Source: Pseudoalteromonas sp. P1-25 (lineage in GTDB: Bacteria; Pseudomonadota; Gammaproteobacteria; Enterobacterales; Alteromonadaceae). From it: a DNA stretch of 64,000 nt. The stretch covers positions 62,001 through 126,000 of the forward strand of contig NZ_LKDW01000006.1 in assembly GCF_001401805.1 (NCBI RefSeq), given 5' to 3'. Positions 16,685 to 24,902 of this stretch are shown piece by piece (positions within the stretch are counted from its first letter, which is position 1; the number at the start of each line of letters is the position of its first letter). The notes below the pieces were generated by a model. The model saw nothing but the letters and a program-made list of their open reading frames with translations, did not search any database and had not been told where the DNA came from. The position numbers were made by a program, and so were the translations under genes.

Positions 16685-19600
16685 ATGTTATTCAATGGCG
16701 ATTTGACAACAACCTGTCCTACAAGACAGAAAATTCGTGATTTTTACCGCATTGACGAAAATGCCGTTATTGATCATATTTTACCACTTGCAGAAGTAGG
16801 TGTTAAAGCACGTAGCCGTGCGTGGGAAAGAGCTCGCCAGATTGTTTTAAACATTCGAAAAGACCAAGACGGTCAAAGCGGTGTAGACGCACTTTTAAAT
16901 GAATTCTCACTCTCTAGTGAGGAAGGTGTAGTGTTAATGTGTTTGGCCGAAGCCCTACTTCGCGTACCAGACAAAGCCACGCAAGATACGTTAATTCGTG
17001 ACAAGCTTGCTAAAGGTGATTGGAGTTCTCATTTAGGAAGCAGCGATTCTTTATTCGTTAATGCTTCTTCATGGGGATTATTAGTAACCGGTAAAATGGT
17101 TAACTACACAGATAAAACCAAAGAACAGCAATTTGGCATGCTTAAAAAGACCATAGGTCGTTTAGGCGAGCCTGTTATTCGCAAATCTGTAAACTTTGCC
17201 ATGAAAATTATGGGTAAGCAGTTCGTTATGGGTCGCACCATTGATGAGGCCATTGAACGCGCTGCCGAAAAAGAGCAAAAAGGCTACGTTTACTCATATG
17301 ACATGCTAGGCGAAGGCGCGCGCACAATGAAAGATGCCAAGCGTTACTTCGACAGCTACATGAACGCAATCCATGCCATTGGTAAAGCAGCAAATGGCCG
17401 TGGCCCAGTTAAAAGCCCAGGTATTTCCGTTAAACTTTCTGCTATTCATCCACGTTATGAGTTCACGCATAAAGAGCGCGTGATGGCCGAAATTGTGCCT
17501 AAACTTAAAGAGCTGGCGCTTGCAGCTAAACAATACGATATTGGCTTTACGGTTGATGCAGAAGAAGCTGACCGCTTAGATATTTCGTTAGATGTTATTG
17601 AAGCGGTATTTAGCGATGAAGATTTAGGTAACTGGCAAGGTTTTGGCTTGGCCGTACAAGCGTATCAAAAGCGCGCTATTTTTGTTATTGAATGGGTAAC
17701 TGAGCTTGCTACTCGCGTAGGCCGTAAAATGATGGTGCGCCTAGTTAAAGGTGCCTACTGGGATACCGAAATCAAAACCACTCAGCAAGATGGTTTAGAG
17801 CACTACCCTGTATTTACACGTAAAGCAACGACCGATGTATCTTACAAAGCCTGTGCTATTAGAATGCTCGAAGCGCGTGATGTGCTTTACCCACAATTTG
17901 CAACACACAACGCTTACACTGCAGCCACTATTTTAGAAGTTGCTAAAGGCGATAACACCGGTTTTGAATTCCAACGTTTACACGGTATGGGCGAATCTTT
18001 ATTTGACCAAATCGTAAATGAGGAAAAAATTCAATGTCGTGTGTATGCTCCAGTAGGCCAACACGAAGACTTACTTGCCTACCTAGTTCGTCGTTTACTT
18101 GAAAATGGCGCTAACTCGTCGTTTGTAAATGCCATTGTAGATACGACTAAGCCTGTTGAGTCGTTACTTCCAGACCCTGTAGAAACATTGCAAGGTTTAC
18201 GCAATAAGTACAATACGCAAATTAAAATGCCAATTGACTTATACGGCGATGAACGCGCTAATTCAAAAGGCATGGACTTAACAGACATTAATGCCATTAC
18301 CCCGTTCAAAGAAAATCTTGAAAGCTGGTTTAATGAGCACTTAATTGATCAAAGCCAAGTACCACAAGGCGCATTAGCGGTTAAAAACCCAGCAAATCAT
18401 AACGAAATCATCGGCCACGTTAAACTGCAATCTAGCGATGAGATGAAAGATATTTTAGCCAATGCTGAAGCGGCATTTGAGTCATGGTCGCAAACATCTG
18501 TAAAAGAGCGTGCTAATTTACTACGTCGTGTAGCGGATATTTTAGAGCGCCACCACGATGAACTTGTGGCTATATGTATTAAAGAAGCCGGTAAAATTGC
18601 ACAAGATGGTATCGATGAAGTACGTGAAGCTGTTGATTTTTGTCGCTACTACGCTGCCCGCGCAGAAGAACTAGCTAGCGATGAACGTTTTGAAGCCCGC
18701 GGTGTAATTTTATGTATCAGCCCATGGAACTTCCCGCTTGCTATTTTCTTAGGCCAAGTAGCTGCAGCAATCGTTACGGGTAATACAGTTATTGCTAAAC
18801 CTGCAGAGCAAACAAGCTTAATTGCACTTCGTGCTATTGAATTAATGCTTTCGGTTGGCTTACCAGAGCATGTAGTGCAGCCAGTAATCGCCCGCGGTTC
18901 TGAAGTGGGTAAAACAATTGTACCTGATGAGCGTATACAAGCTGTTATGTTTACTGGTTCTACAGAAACCGGCACACTTATTTCACAAACTCTCGCTGCG
19001 CGTAACGATATTCAAGTACCGTTAATAGCAGAAACCGGCGGCCAAAACTGTATGATTGTTGATTCAACAGCGCTGCCAGAGCAAGTTGTGGATGATGTAA
19101 TAAGCTCTGGTTTCCAAAGTGCTGGTCAACGCTGTTCAGCACTGCGTGTATTATTTATACAAGAAGATGTAGCTGATGGCATTATTGAAATGCTTAAAGG
19201 TGCGCTGGCAGAGCTGCATGTTGGGGACCCGTCAATGCTTTCTACCGATGTAGGCCCGGTAATTGATGAAAAAGCCCTTAAAACGCTAAATGAGCATGTT
19301 GAATACTTAAAAGGTAATGCAACACTTCATTACGAGTGTAAGATCCCTGACAACACGCAAAACGGTGCCTACTTTTTTGCGCCTCGTTTGTACGAAATCG
19401 AAGATTTATCAGTACTTAAGCGTGAAGTATTTGGTCCATGTGTACACATTATTCGCTTTAAAGCGAATGATATCGACAACGTAATTGACCAAATAAATAA
19501 CACAGGTTACGGCCTAACAATGGGTGTTCACTCTCGTATAGAAGAGCGTTGTGAGTACCTAGCTAAAATGTCGCGTGCGGGTAACGTATACGTAAACCGT

Positions 19601-20488
19601 AATATGATTGGTGCCATTGTAGGTGTGCAACCATTTGGTGGCCGTGGTTTATCTGGTACTGGCCCTAAAGCCGGTGGTCCTAACTACCTGCAGCGTTTAG
19701 TAAAAGAGAAAGCATCACCTGATAACGTGCAAATGACTAACCTAACGCCAGATGAGCTTGATTTACACCATTACAGCGGTGCAAATGAGCAAGTTAAAAA
19801 GCTAATGGCTAACTCAATGCGCGATGAGAAAATTTGGCGTGCAACGCCGCTAAACGACCGTGTATCAGCTGTGCGTCAGTTACTTGCTAAAGTCGCAACG
19901 GTCGAAATCATTGATGATTTAGCGGATGATTTAGCGTTAACGCTTTCAGAAGCGCGTGCACAATTAAACCGCCTCGAAAAACACATGCGTAAGTTCACTA
20001 CATTGCCTGGGCCGACTGGTGAGTCAAACACCTTGCATCTTGAAGCGCGTGGTTGTGTGGTGTGTTATGCAGATAAAAGCACGTCATTTAACTTTTGGGC
20101 GCTGTCAATTATTACAGCACTAGCTGCTGGTAATACAGTAATTACGGTAGCATCGGAGCTGTTTTATGATGAGGCGGTAGCTTTTAAAGACAAGTTTATT
20201 GCCACAGGCGTTGCAGAGGGCGTGTTCCAGGTTGCAAAACCTAACCAGCTTCAAGCTATTTTGGCTCACCCTCACTTAGCGGGTGCGGTGGTTGCTGCAC
20301 GTTCGTCTCGTTTAGGTTACTTCAGCCAACAACTTGCACAGCGTAAAGGCGCTATTTTGCCAGTAATTACTTCAGAGTATTACGATACGTTAATTAAACG
20401 CTTAATTACCGAAAAAACGATCAGTATTGATACCACTGCCTCTGGCGGTAATACCTCACTGATGACCCTAGTAGAAGATGACGAATAA
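16685..20488 (+). CDS. putA: Bifunctional proline dehydrogenase / P5C dehydrogenase (type B PutA)
   Basis: Oxidises proline to glutamate in two steps, with FAD in the first and NAD in the second, at the inner face of the membrane. I chose the ATG at 16685, six bases after GAGGG; an in-frame TTG at 16679 directly abuts the ribosome site. The 1267 residues begin with the PutA helical arm and then the proline dehydrogenase barrel (about 230-500, with FTVDAEEADRLD and RLVKGAYWDTE). The aldehyde dehydrogenase follows (about 560-1040, with NFPLAIF, AETGGQN and catalytic Cys817 in GQRCSA), then a C-terminal ALDH-superfamily-like domain. The ribbon-helix-helix domain of trifunctional PutA is missing, so regulation must come from elsewhere, probably the divergent Lrp-type protein. 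Confidence 0.96.
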   Translation: MLFNGDLTTTCPTRQKIRDFYRIDENAVIDHILPLAEVGVKARSRAWERARQIVLNIRKDQDGQSGVDALLNEFSLSSEEGVVLMCLAEALLRVPDKATQDTLIRDKLAKGDWSSHLGSSDSLFVNASSWGLLVTGKMVNYTDKTKEQQFGMLKKTIGRLGEPVIRKSVNFAMKIMGKQFVMGRTIDEAIERAAEKEQKGYVYSYDMLGEGARTMKDAKRYFDSYMNAIHAIGKAANGRGPVKSPGISVKLSAIHPRYEFTHKERVMAEIVPKLKELALAAKQYDIGFTVDAEEADRLDISLDVIEAVFSDEDLGNWQGFGLAVQAYQKRAIFVIEWVTELATRVGRKMMVRLVKGAYWDTEIKTTQQDGLEHYPVFTRKATTDVSYKACAIRMLEARDVLYPQFATHNAYTAATILEVAKGDNTGFEFQRLHGMGESLFDQIVNEEKIQCRVYAPVGQHEDLLAYLVRRLLENGANSSFVNAIVDTTKPVESLLPDPVETLQGLRNKYNTQIKMPIDLYGDERANSKGMDLTDINAITPFKENLESWFNEHLIDQSQVPQGALAVKNPANHNEIIGHVKLQSSDEMKDILANAEAAFESWSQTSVKERANLLRRVADILERHHDELVAICIKEAGKIAQDGIDEVREAVDFCRYYAARAEELASDERFEARGVILCISPWNFPLAIFLGQVAAAIVTGNTVIAKPAEQTSLIALRAIELMLSVGLPEHVVQPVIARGSEVGKTIVPDERIQAVMFTGSTETGTLISQTLAARNDIQVPLIAETGGQNCMIVDSTALPEQVVDDVISSGFQSAGQRCSALRVLFIQEDVADGIIEMLKGALAELHVGDPSMLSTDVGPVIDEKALKTLNEHVEYLKGNATLHYECKIPDNTQNGAYFFAPRLYEIEDLSVLKREVFGPCVHIIRFKANDIDNVIDQINNTGYGLTMGVHSRIEERCEYLAKMSRAGNVYVNRNMIGAIVGVQPFGGRGLSGTGPKAGGPNYLQRLVKEKASPDNVQMTNLTPDELDLHHYSGANEQVKKLMANSMRDEKIWRATPLNDRVSAVRQLLAKVATVEIIDDLADDLALTLSEARAQLNRLEKHMRKFTTLPGPTGESNTLHLEARGCVVCYADKSTSFNFWALSIITALAAGNTVITVASELFYDEAVAFKDKFIATGVAEGVFQVAKPNQLQAILAHPHLAGAVVAARSSRLGYFSQQLAQRKGAILPVITSEYYDTLIKRLITEKTISIDTTASGGNTSLMTLVEDDE

Positions 20489-20516
20489 CCATCTAATACT
20501 AATTAACTAAAAATGA

Positions 20517-20549
20517 AAAAAAAGGCACTTAAAAGTGCCTTTTTTTTTA
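20517..20549 (+). terminator. Rho-independent terminator of putA
   Basis: The stem AAAGGCACTT / AAGTGCCTTT is followed by a long T run, 29 bases after the putA stop. Canonical and strong. Confidence 0.92.
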
Positions 20550-20606
20550 CGTTGCAACGTATAATGATGCTAATTTAAACAAAGACCCCTTATAGAAGTA
20601 AGAAAA

Positions 20607-21812
20607 TTGAACGTTATCTCTATTTCGCAATTACAGCCTGGCATGTTTGTACAAAGTGTTACAAAGCAAACTGGGCGCATTAAAATTAAAAACCAAGGCT
20701 GGGTTAAAACTCAGGCGGGTATTGATAAGCTCAAAAAAGCGGGCATTTTAGAAATAGAGATAGATCCAGATAAAACATTAACGTCATCCGAGCCCGACAC
20801 CCAAGCCCCAACGCCAACGCCAACGCCTAAGGCTGATATTAAAAAACGCGATCCATGGCTTAAAGTTCACAGTAGCGAACAAGAAATGGGCAAAGCTAAA
20901 AAGCTCTACGACGAAGCTAAAACACTTCAACAAAAGGCCTTTGGCGATATAAAAGCGGGCAGAGATATAGACATAGCGCCTTTTAAGGAGCTTGCCAGTG
21001 GTTTTATGGATTCAATTTTTAGAAACCAAGATGCCCTAGCCTGCTTAACACAAATGCGCCAAAAAGATGCATACTTACTTGAGCATTCTATTAATGTATC
21101 TATATTAATGGGGATTTTTGCAAAGCACTTAGGCATAGAGCGCGATATTATTGTAGAGCTTACTACAGGTGCTTTGTTGCATGACATAGGAAAAATTAAA
21201 ACCCCTGACGAAGTGCTCAATAAACCGGGCCGCTTAAGTGATGACGAATTTAAAATTATGCAAAACCATGCTTTGCATTCAAAACAAATTTTGGAAGAAG
21301 CAGGATTAACAGGTATTGCTGTAGATATTGCCGGCCTACATCATGAGCGTTTAGATGGAAAAGGCTACCCGTTTGCCAAAAAAGGCGATGAGATAAGCCA
21401 ATACGTACGCATGGCATCTATTGTAGATGTATATGATGCACTGACAGCAGAACGTGTCTATAAAGCAGGCATGGAGCCCATTAAAGCGTTTAAAATTTTA
21501 AAAGATGGCTGCCCCGATAGCTTTGATGGTGAACTACTCACTAAATTTATTCAATGTATTGGCATTCACCCGGTAGGTACCTTAGTTAAGCTTTCAAGCC
21601 AAAAAGTAGGCCTAGTAACCGAAAGCAACCCAACGACTCCTTTAAAACCTGTGGTAAAAACATTCTATAGCGCAAAGCATAGCCGCTATACCGAAGTACA
21701 AGATATTGACTTAGCCAATAAAAAAACAGCTGACGTACTCGAATCGACAGTTAAACCAGCTGATTATAATATTGATTTAGAACGCTTTTATAAAAATTCG
21801 ATTTTACCTTAA
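20607..21812 (+). CDS. HD-GYP domain cyclic-di-GMP phosphodiesterase
   Basis: 401 residues. An N-terminal DUF3391-type region (about 1-55) is joined through a Thr-Pro repeat linker (about 67-75) to an HD-GYP domain (about 140-330). The metal-binding HD pair is His192/Asp193 in LLHDIGK, and the HHExxDGxGYP signature is intact at 245-255, so it should hydrolyse cyclic di-GMP. The start is a TTG at 20607 with GAAGTAAG upstream; the next ATG (residue 13) would cut into the conserved N-terminal segment MNVISISQLQPGMFV. It follows the putA terminator and is probably a separate unit. Confidence 0.92.
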   Translation: MNVISISQLQPGMFVQSVTKQTGRIKIKNQGWVKTQAGIDKLKKAGILEIEIDPDKTLTSSEPDTQAPTPTPTPKADIKKRDPWLKVHSSEQEMGKAKKLYDEAKTLQQKAFGDIKAGRDIDIAPFKELASGFMDSIFRNQDALACLTQMRQKDAYLLEHSINVSILMGIFAKHLGIERDIIVELTTGALLHDIGKIKTPDEVLNKPGRLSDDEFKIMQNHALHSKQILEEAGLTGIAVDIAGLHHERLDGKGYPFAKKGDEISQYVRMASIVDVYDALTAERVYKAGMEPIKAFKILKDGCPDSFDGELLTKFIQCIGIHPVGTLVKLSSQKVGLVTESNPTTPLKPVVKTFYSAKHSRYTEVQDIDLANKKTADVLESTVKPADYNIDLERFYKNSILP

Positions 21813-21836
21813 AAAACCGCGTTACGGCGGCTTTTT
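21811..21836. terminator. Probable bidirectional terminator
   Basis: A short CCGC / GCGG stem lies between an A6 run and a T5 run, between the stop codons of convergent HD-GYP and gspB genes. The stem is short and carries a one-base bulge toward the flanks. Confidence 0.5.
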
Positions 21837-21848
21837 AATAGTTCAATA

Positions 21849-22913
21849 TTACTGTGGCCAGTCTTGCAGAGCTTTTAAGCTAAATTCATAGCCATCAAAG
21901 TCTAGTACGCTTTGCTCTGGGGTAATTTCGCGCACTTTTAGCGCACCTATATTATCGCCTTCGTGTAACTCACGGCCGTTAAGCTTTATCCAACGCTTAT
22001 CCGCACTTGAAGAATATATGTGTGCTTGATATTTAATGCTCGGCAACATAGCTTGCAAACCATCGGGTAATAGCTCAATAGGTTCAACTCGCGAGGAGCT
22101 GCGTGAAGCCTGCGTTACTTCGTAGTCCTGCTCCTGCTGCGAGTCTTTGATTGCTTGTGCAAAAGCGTCTTTTAATTTGCTCGGTACAGCATCAAGCTCC
22201 GGACTACTTTGTGGCACTTGCGTACTTGGGGTATTTTCACCATTCAATGGTTTTCCAAGCACTTTGTACTTGCTCATATCTAAACCTGCTGAGCTGGTAT
22301 TTTGTGCTTGCGGCTGCATAAATTGTGTGTTTTGGCCAGGTGGATTATAGTTTTGCGTGTTAGGTAAGTGTGCATTGTAAGTCGGCTGATTAAACGCATT
22401 TTGACTATAGCCATTAGCATTTATAGGGGGTTGCACATTGTAACCTTGTTGCTTTGTCGGGTTATCATTAATAGGGATATACTGCCCTTGTGGGGTAAGC
22501 AACATTTTTTGTACACCTGTTGGTGTTTGCACATACACCCACTGCCCTTCTATAGTGGCTTTATTGCTATTTTTTTCAACCTCTGTAGAAGGTGACTTTA
22601 CAGGATTTGCGGCTTCATTTTGCGCTGTAATTGGCTCATCTGTTGCAACTTGTTTTTGTTTTTTACTATCAGTACTAACAACATCAACCGGCTGGCTTGC
22701 TTTTAGTAGTGCACTGGTTTGAAACCACTTACCCGCCGTAAATCCACCCGCTATAGCAATAAATGCTGCAATTGCGCCGCCAAGTAGCCACACCATCTTT
22801 TTATAACGCGTGAGTGCTTGTTGCTGTTTTAACTGCGCTGCCTGCAAATCATATTGCTCGGCGCTCATATCTGCTTGTTGAGATTGCTTTAATGCATCTA
22901 ATAAATAAGACAT
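21849..22913 (-). CDS. gspB: General secretion pathway protein B-like (GspB/ExeB)
   Basis: 354 residues beginning MSYLLDALKQ, the classic start of GspB-like proteins. A cytoplasmic tail (1-40) is followed by one membrane segment (about 41-61) and a long Gln/Asn/Pro-rich periplasmic linker (about 75-275). The C-terminal GspB domain (about 285-354) contains SIKYQAHIYSSSADKRWIKLNG and GDNIGALKVREI. In Aeromonas, ExeA and ExeB form an inner-membrane complex that helps place the type II secretin through peptidoglycan. It lies 11 bp downstream of the ExeA-like gene, as expected for the pair. Confidence 0.88.
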   Translation of the reverse strand: MSYLLDALKQSQQADMSAEQYDLQAAQLKQQQALTRYKKMVWLLGGAIAAFIAIAGGFTAGKWFQTSALLKASQPVDVVSTDSKKQKQVATDEPITAQNEAANPVKSPSTEVEKNSNKATIEGQWVYVQTPTGVQKMLLTPQGQYIPINDNPTKQQGYNVQPPINANGYSQNAFNQPTYNAHLPNTQNYNPPGQNTQFMQPQAQNTSSAGLDMSKYKVLGKPLNGENTPSTQVPQSSPELDAVPSKLKDAFAQAIKDSQQEQDYEVTQASRSSSRVEPIELLPDGLQAMLPSIKYQAHIYSSSADKRWIKLNGRELHEGDNIGALKVREITPEQSVLDFDGYEFSLKALQDWPQ

Positions 22914-22924
22914 AAATTACCTAA

Positions 22925-23842
22925 CTATATAATAAACGACATACCAACACCCACTGCAAATAAAACAGCAAATGCTAAGTAATAATAAACATGGCCTGTG
23001 GATTTAAGTTCATTACTCTGCGTAGCCACAAAGTCCATAGGCAGTGATTCTTGCGCTGATTGTTTAACAATATCACTATCAACAATAAGCTGCTGCTTAG
23101 AAAAAGCCCCAACTAACGCCCGCTCACACACTAAATTCATTAAACGTGGAATGCCGCCAGTTAACTGATGCACAGCTTGCATAGCATCGAGCGAGAACAC
23201 GCCTTTATCACACCCCGCAATATGTAAACGGTGCTTTATATAGGCAACCGTTTGCCCTTGGGTGAGCGGCAATAAATGATACCGTGCTGTAATTCGCTGT
23301 GCTAATTGCCTAAGCTCTGTGCGTTTTAATAATGCCTGAAGCTCTGGTTGCCCCACTAAAACAATTTGTAACAGCTTTTTATGATCAGTTTCTATGTTAG
23401 TTAGCAGTCGTAACTGCTCAAGTACATCGGGAGCAAGAAGCTGCGCTTCATCAATAATTAAAATTGTATGCCCGCCCGCTTTATTATTAGCCTCTAGGTG
23501 CTGCTTAATAATGTCGGTTAAACTTTTAAGGGTGGCATTTTGAACATCGTAAGTAATGTTTAGCTCATCGCAAATACTGGCCAAAAGCTCAAGCTCCGAC
23601 AACGCCGGATTGTGGATCATCGCAACTTGGGTATTCTCTGGTAGTTGCTCTAGCATACTGCGGGTAATGGTGGTTTTGCCTGTTCCCACTTCGCCGGTGA
23701 GCAATACAAACCCGCCATCTTCGCCTAAACCATAGGTTAAGTGGGCAAGTGCCTCTTTATGGCGTTCGCTTAAAAATAGATAATGGGGGTTGGGCGAGAT
23801 CGAAAATGGCTTTTCGCTCAAGCCAAAGTAGCTTAAATACAC
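22925..23842 (-). CDS. gspA: ExeA/GspA-like AAA ATPase
   Basis: 305 residues with a GTG start preceded by AAGGA. The N-terminal YFGLSEKPFSISPNP segment is typical of ExeA-like ATPases. Walker A is GEVGTGKTT (about 50-58) and Walker B is ILIIDEAQLL (about 126-135). A sensor region and a C-terminal membrane segment (about 285-303) follow. Aeromonas ExeA continues into a periplasmic peptidoglycan-binding domain; here the protein stops right after the membrane segment, so that domain is absent. The neighbouring GspB would have to provide the periplasmic contact. Confidence 0.88.
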   Translation of the reverse strand: MYLSYFGLSEKPFSISPNPHYLFLSERHKEALAHLTYGLGEDGGFVLLTGEVGTGKTTITRSMLEQLPENTQVAMIHNPALSELELLASICDELNITYDVQNATLKSLTDIIKQHLEANNKAGGHTILIIDEAQLLAPDVLEQLRLLTNIETDHKKLLQIVLVGQPELQALLKRTELRQLAQRITARYHLLPLTQGQTVAYIKHRLHIAGCDKGVFSLDAMQAVHQLTGGIPRLMNLVCERALVGAFSKQQLIVDSDIVKQSAQESLPMDFVATQSNELKSTGHVYYYLAFAVLFAVGVGMSFII

Positions 23843-23950
23843 CGCAATGTTCCTTCGTTTTTAAAACTCGGCCTATAATGGCAAAAAAAATGACAAAGTA
23901 ACAACGTTGTATGTGCTTTATTATTGAAATATCGTAAATTTATGTAAAAC

Positions 23951-23977
23951 AAAAAGCGTCGCTAAATTTAGCGACGC
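23951..23977 (-). terminator. Terminator, perfect 22-nt palindrome
   Basis: GCGTCGCTAAA / TTTAGCGACGC is perfectly self-complementary and followed on the minus strand by T5. It probably ends the transcript of the two DUF1566 genes, reading through the repeat element first. Confidence 0.8.
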
Positions 23978-24002
23978 CTTTATATTAACGCCACGTGCTG
24001 GC

Positions 24003-24350
24003 TATTTCATATACTTAGGGGCTGATGACCTTTCGAGGTTGAATTTGCAGCAGCCTGTTTGGTATTTAGGCAAGGCGGAGCCTATGTAGTGTGGTTGTTC
24101 TCCATAAATAGGCGATAACGACGTATAAATGCTAAACAGGCGCTGCCCAAAGGGTTCTGCCTAAGGGCTATTTCCTCTTTGTTGCCTACATGGATGTAGG
24201 TAAGGGCGTGAGCAGGGCGCGGAAGCTTTACTCAGTTTTTACTTATTCTTACATGGATGTAAGTCATTAGAATAACGCAGGAGCAATTATCGAGCCCACT
24301 AGGTTACAAACCTCGCGCCGCGATTAAATGGCCCTTAGATTGAACAAATT
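24003..24350. repeat. Hairpin-rich intergenic repeat-like element
   Basis: About 350 bases without an open frame but with unusually dense dyads. GCAGCAGCCTGTTT (24047-24060) faces an imperfect inverted copy at 24125-24146. CCTACATGGATGTAGG (24185-24200) and CTTACATGGATGTAAG (24248-24263) are two almost identical dyads, the second nested inside TTATTCT / AGAATAA arms (24243-24275). Composition is more GC-rich than other spacers in the window. This looks like a dispersed intergenic repeat; copy number elsewhere cannot be seen from here. Confidence 0.55.
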
Positions 24351-24374
24351 ATAACCCTAAAAGGTCAACAGGCC

Positions 24375-24893
24375 CTAGTTTTCGTAACGCACTAAACGTA
24401 AATACACGTCACTGGTTTTAGCATGTAAACTATTGAGCCCACTATCAAACTGATAAACCCATGCTGAACTCATCGTGCTAACGCCTGACGTATTAGTCCA
24501 ATAGTTTTGCAATTTAGTGCCTAAAAACACCTCTTCGTTAATACTCGGCTCGGTACAGCTGTGTTCTAATATACTGGCAAGCTCTTTAATATTAGGCACC
24601 TGCCAATCATCATAATCAGCAGTGGTGTCGTTTTCTGCTCCTCTAAGCGCTTCTTGCCAATTCAGTGATGGTGTAGACCCAGCGCACGTTTCGGTGTCGC
24701 TATCGTAAACTTGCCCATAGCTACAGCGCTGCCACATCAGGCCCGTTTCGGTATCTAATACTGTGCCATCATCATTAAGGGTAAAGCGCGTAGTGGGTGT
24801 TGTAGTATCGGCCCCGTCGTAACACGTTTGCGCTGCGGCTAGTTGAAAGCTGGCGCTAAACACAGCCAGTGAAAATAATATGCGTGTTTTCAT
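24375..24893 (-). CDS. Exported DUF1566-type protein
   Basis: 172 residues with a signal peptide (about 1-21, ending AAA) and a DUF1566-like domain covering the rest: GLMWQRCSYGQ, NWQEALRGAE, DDWQVPNIKELASIL and the closing SDVYLRLVRYEN. Proteins with this domain are common in marine proteobacteria, extracytoplasmic, and of unknown role. Cysteines in CYDG, RCSYG, ETCAG and EHSCTE may form disulfides. It starts 9 bp after the upstream lipoprotein gene, with a strong AGGAG site, so the two form an operon with related domains. Confidence 0.8.
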   Translation of the reverse strand: MKTRILFSLAVFSASFQLAAAQTCYDGADTTTPTTRFTLNDDGTVLDTETGLMWQRCSYGQVYDSDTETCAGSTPSLNWQEALRGAENDTTADYDDWQVPNIKELASILEHSCTEPSINEEVFLGTKLQNYWTNTSGVSTMSSAWVYQFDSGLNSLHAKTSDVYLRLVRYEN

Positions 24894-24902
24894 GGTTTTC
24901 TC

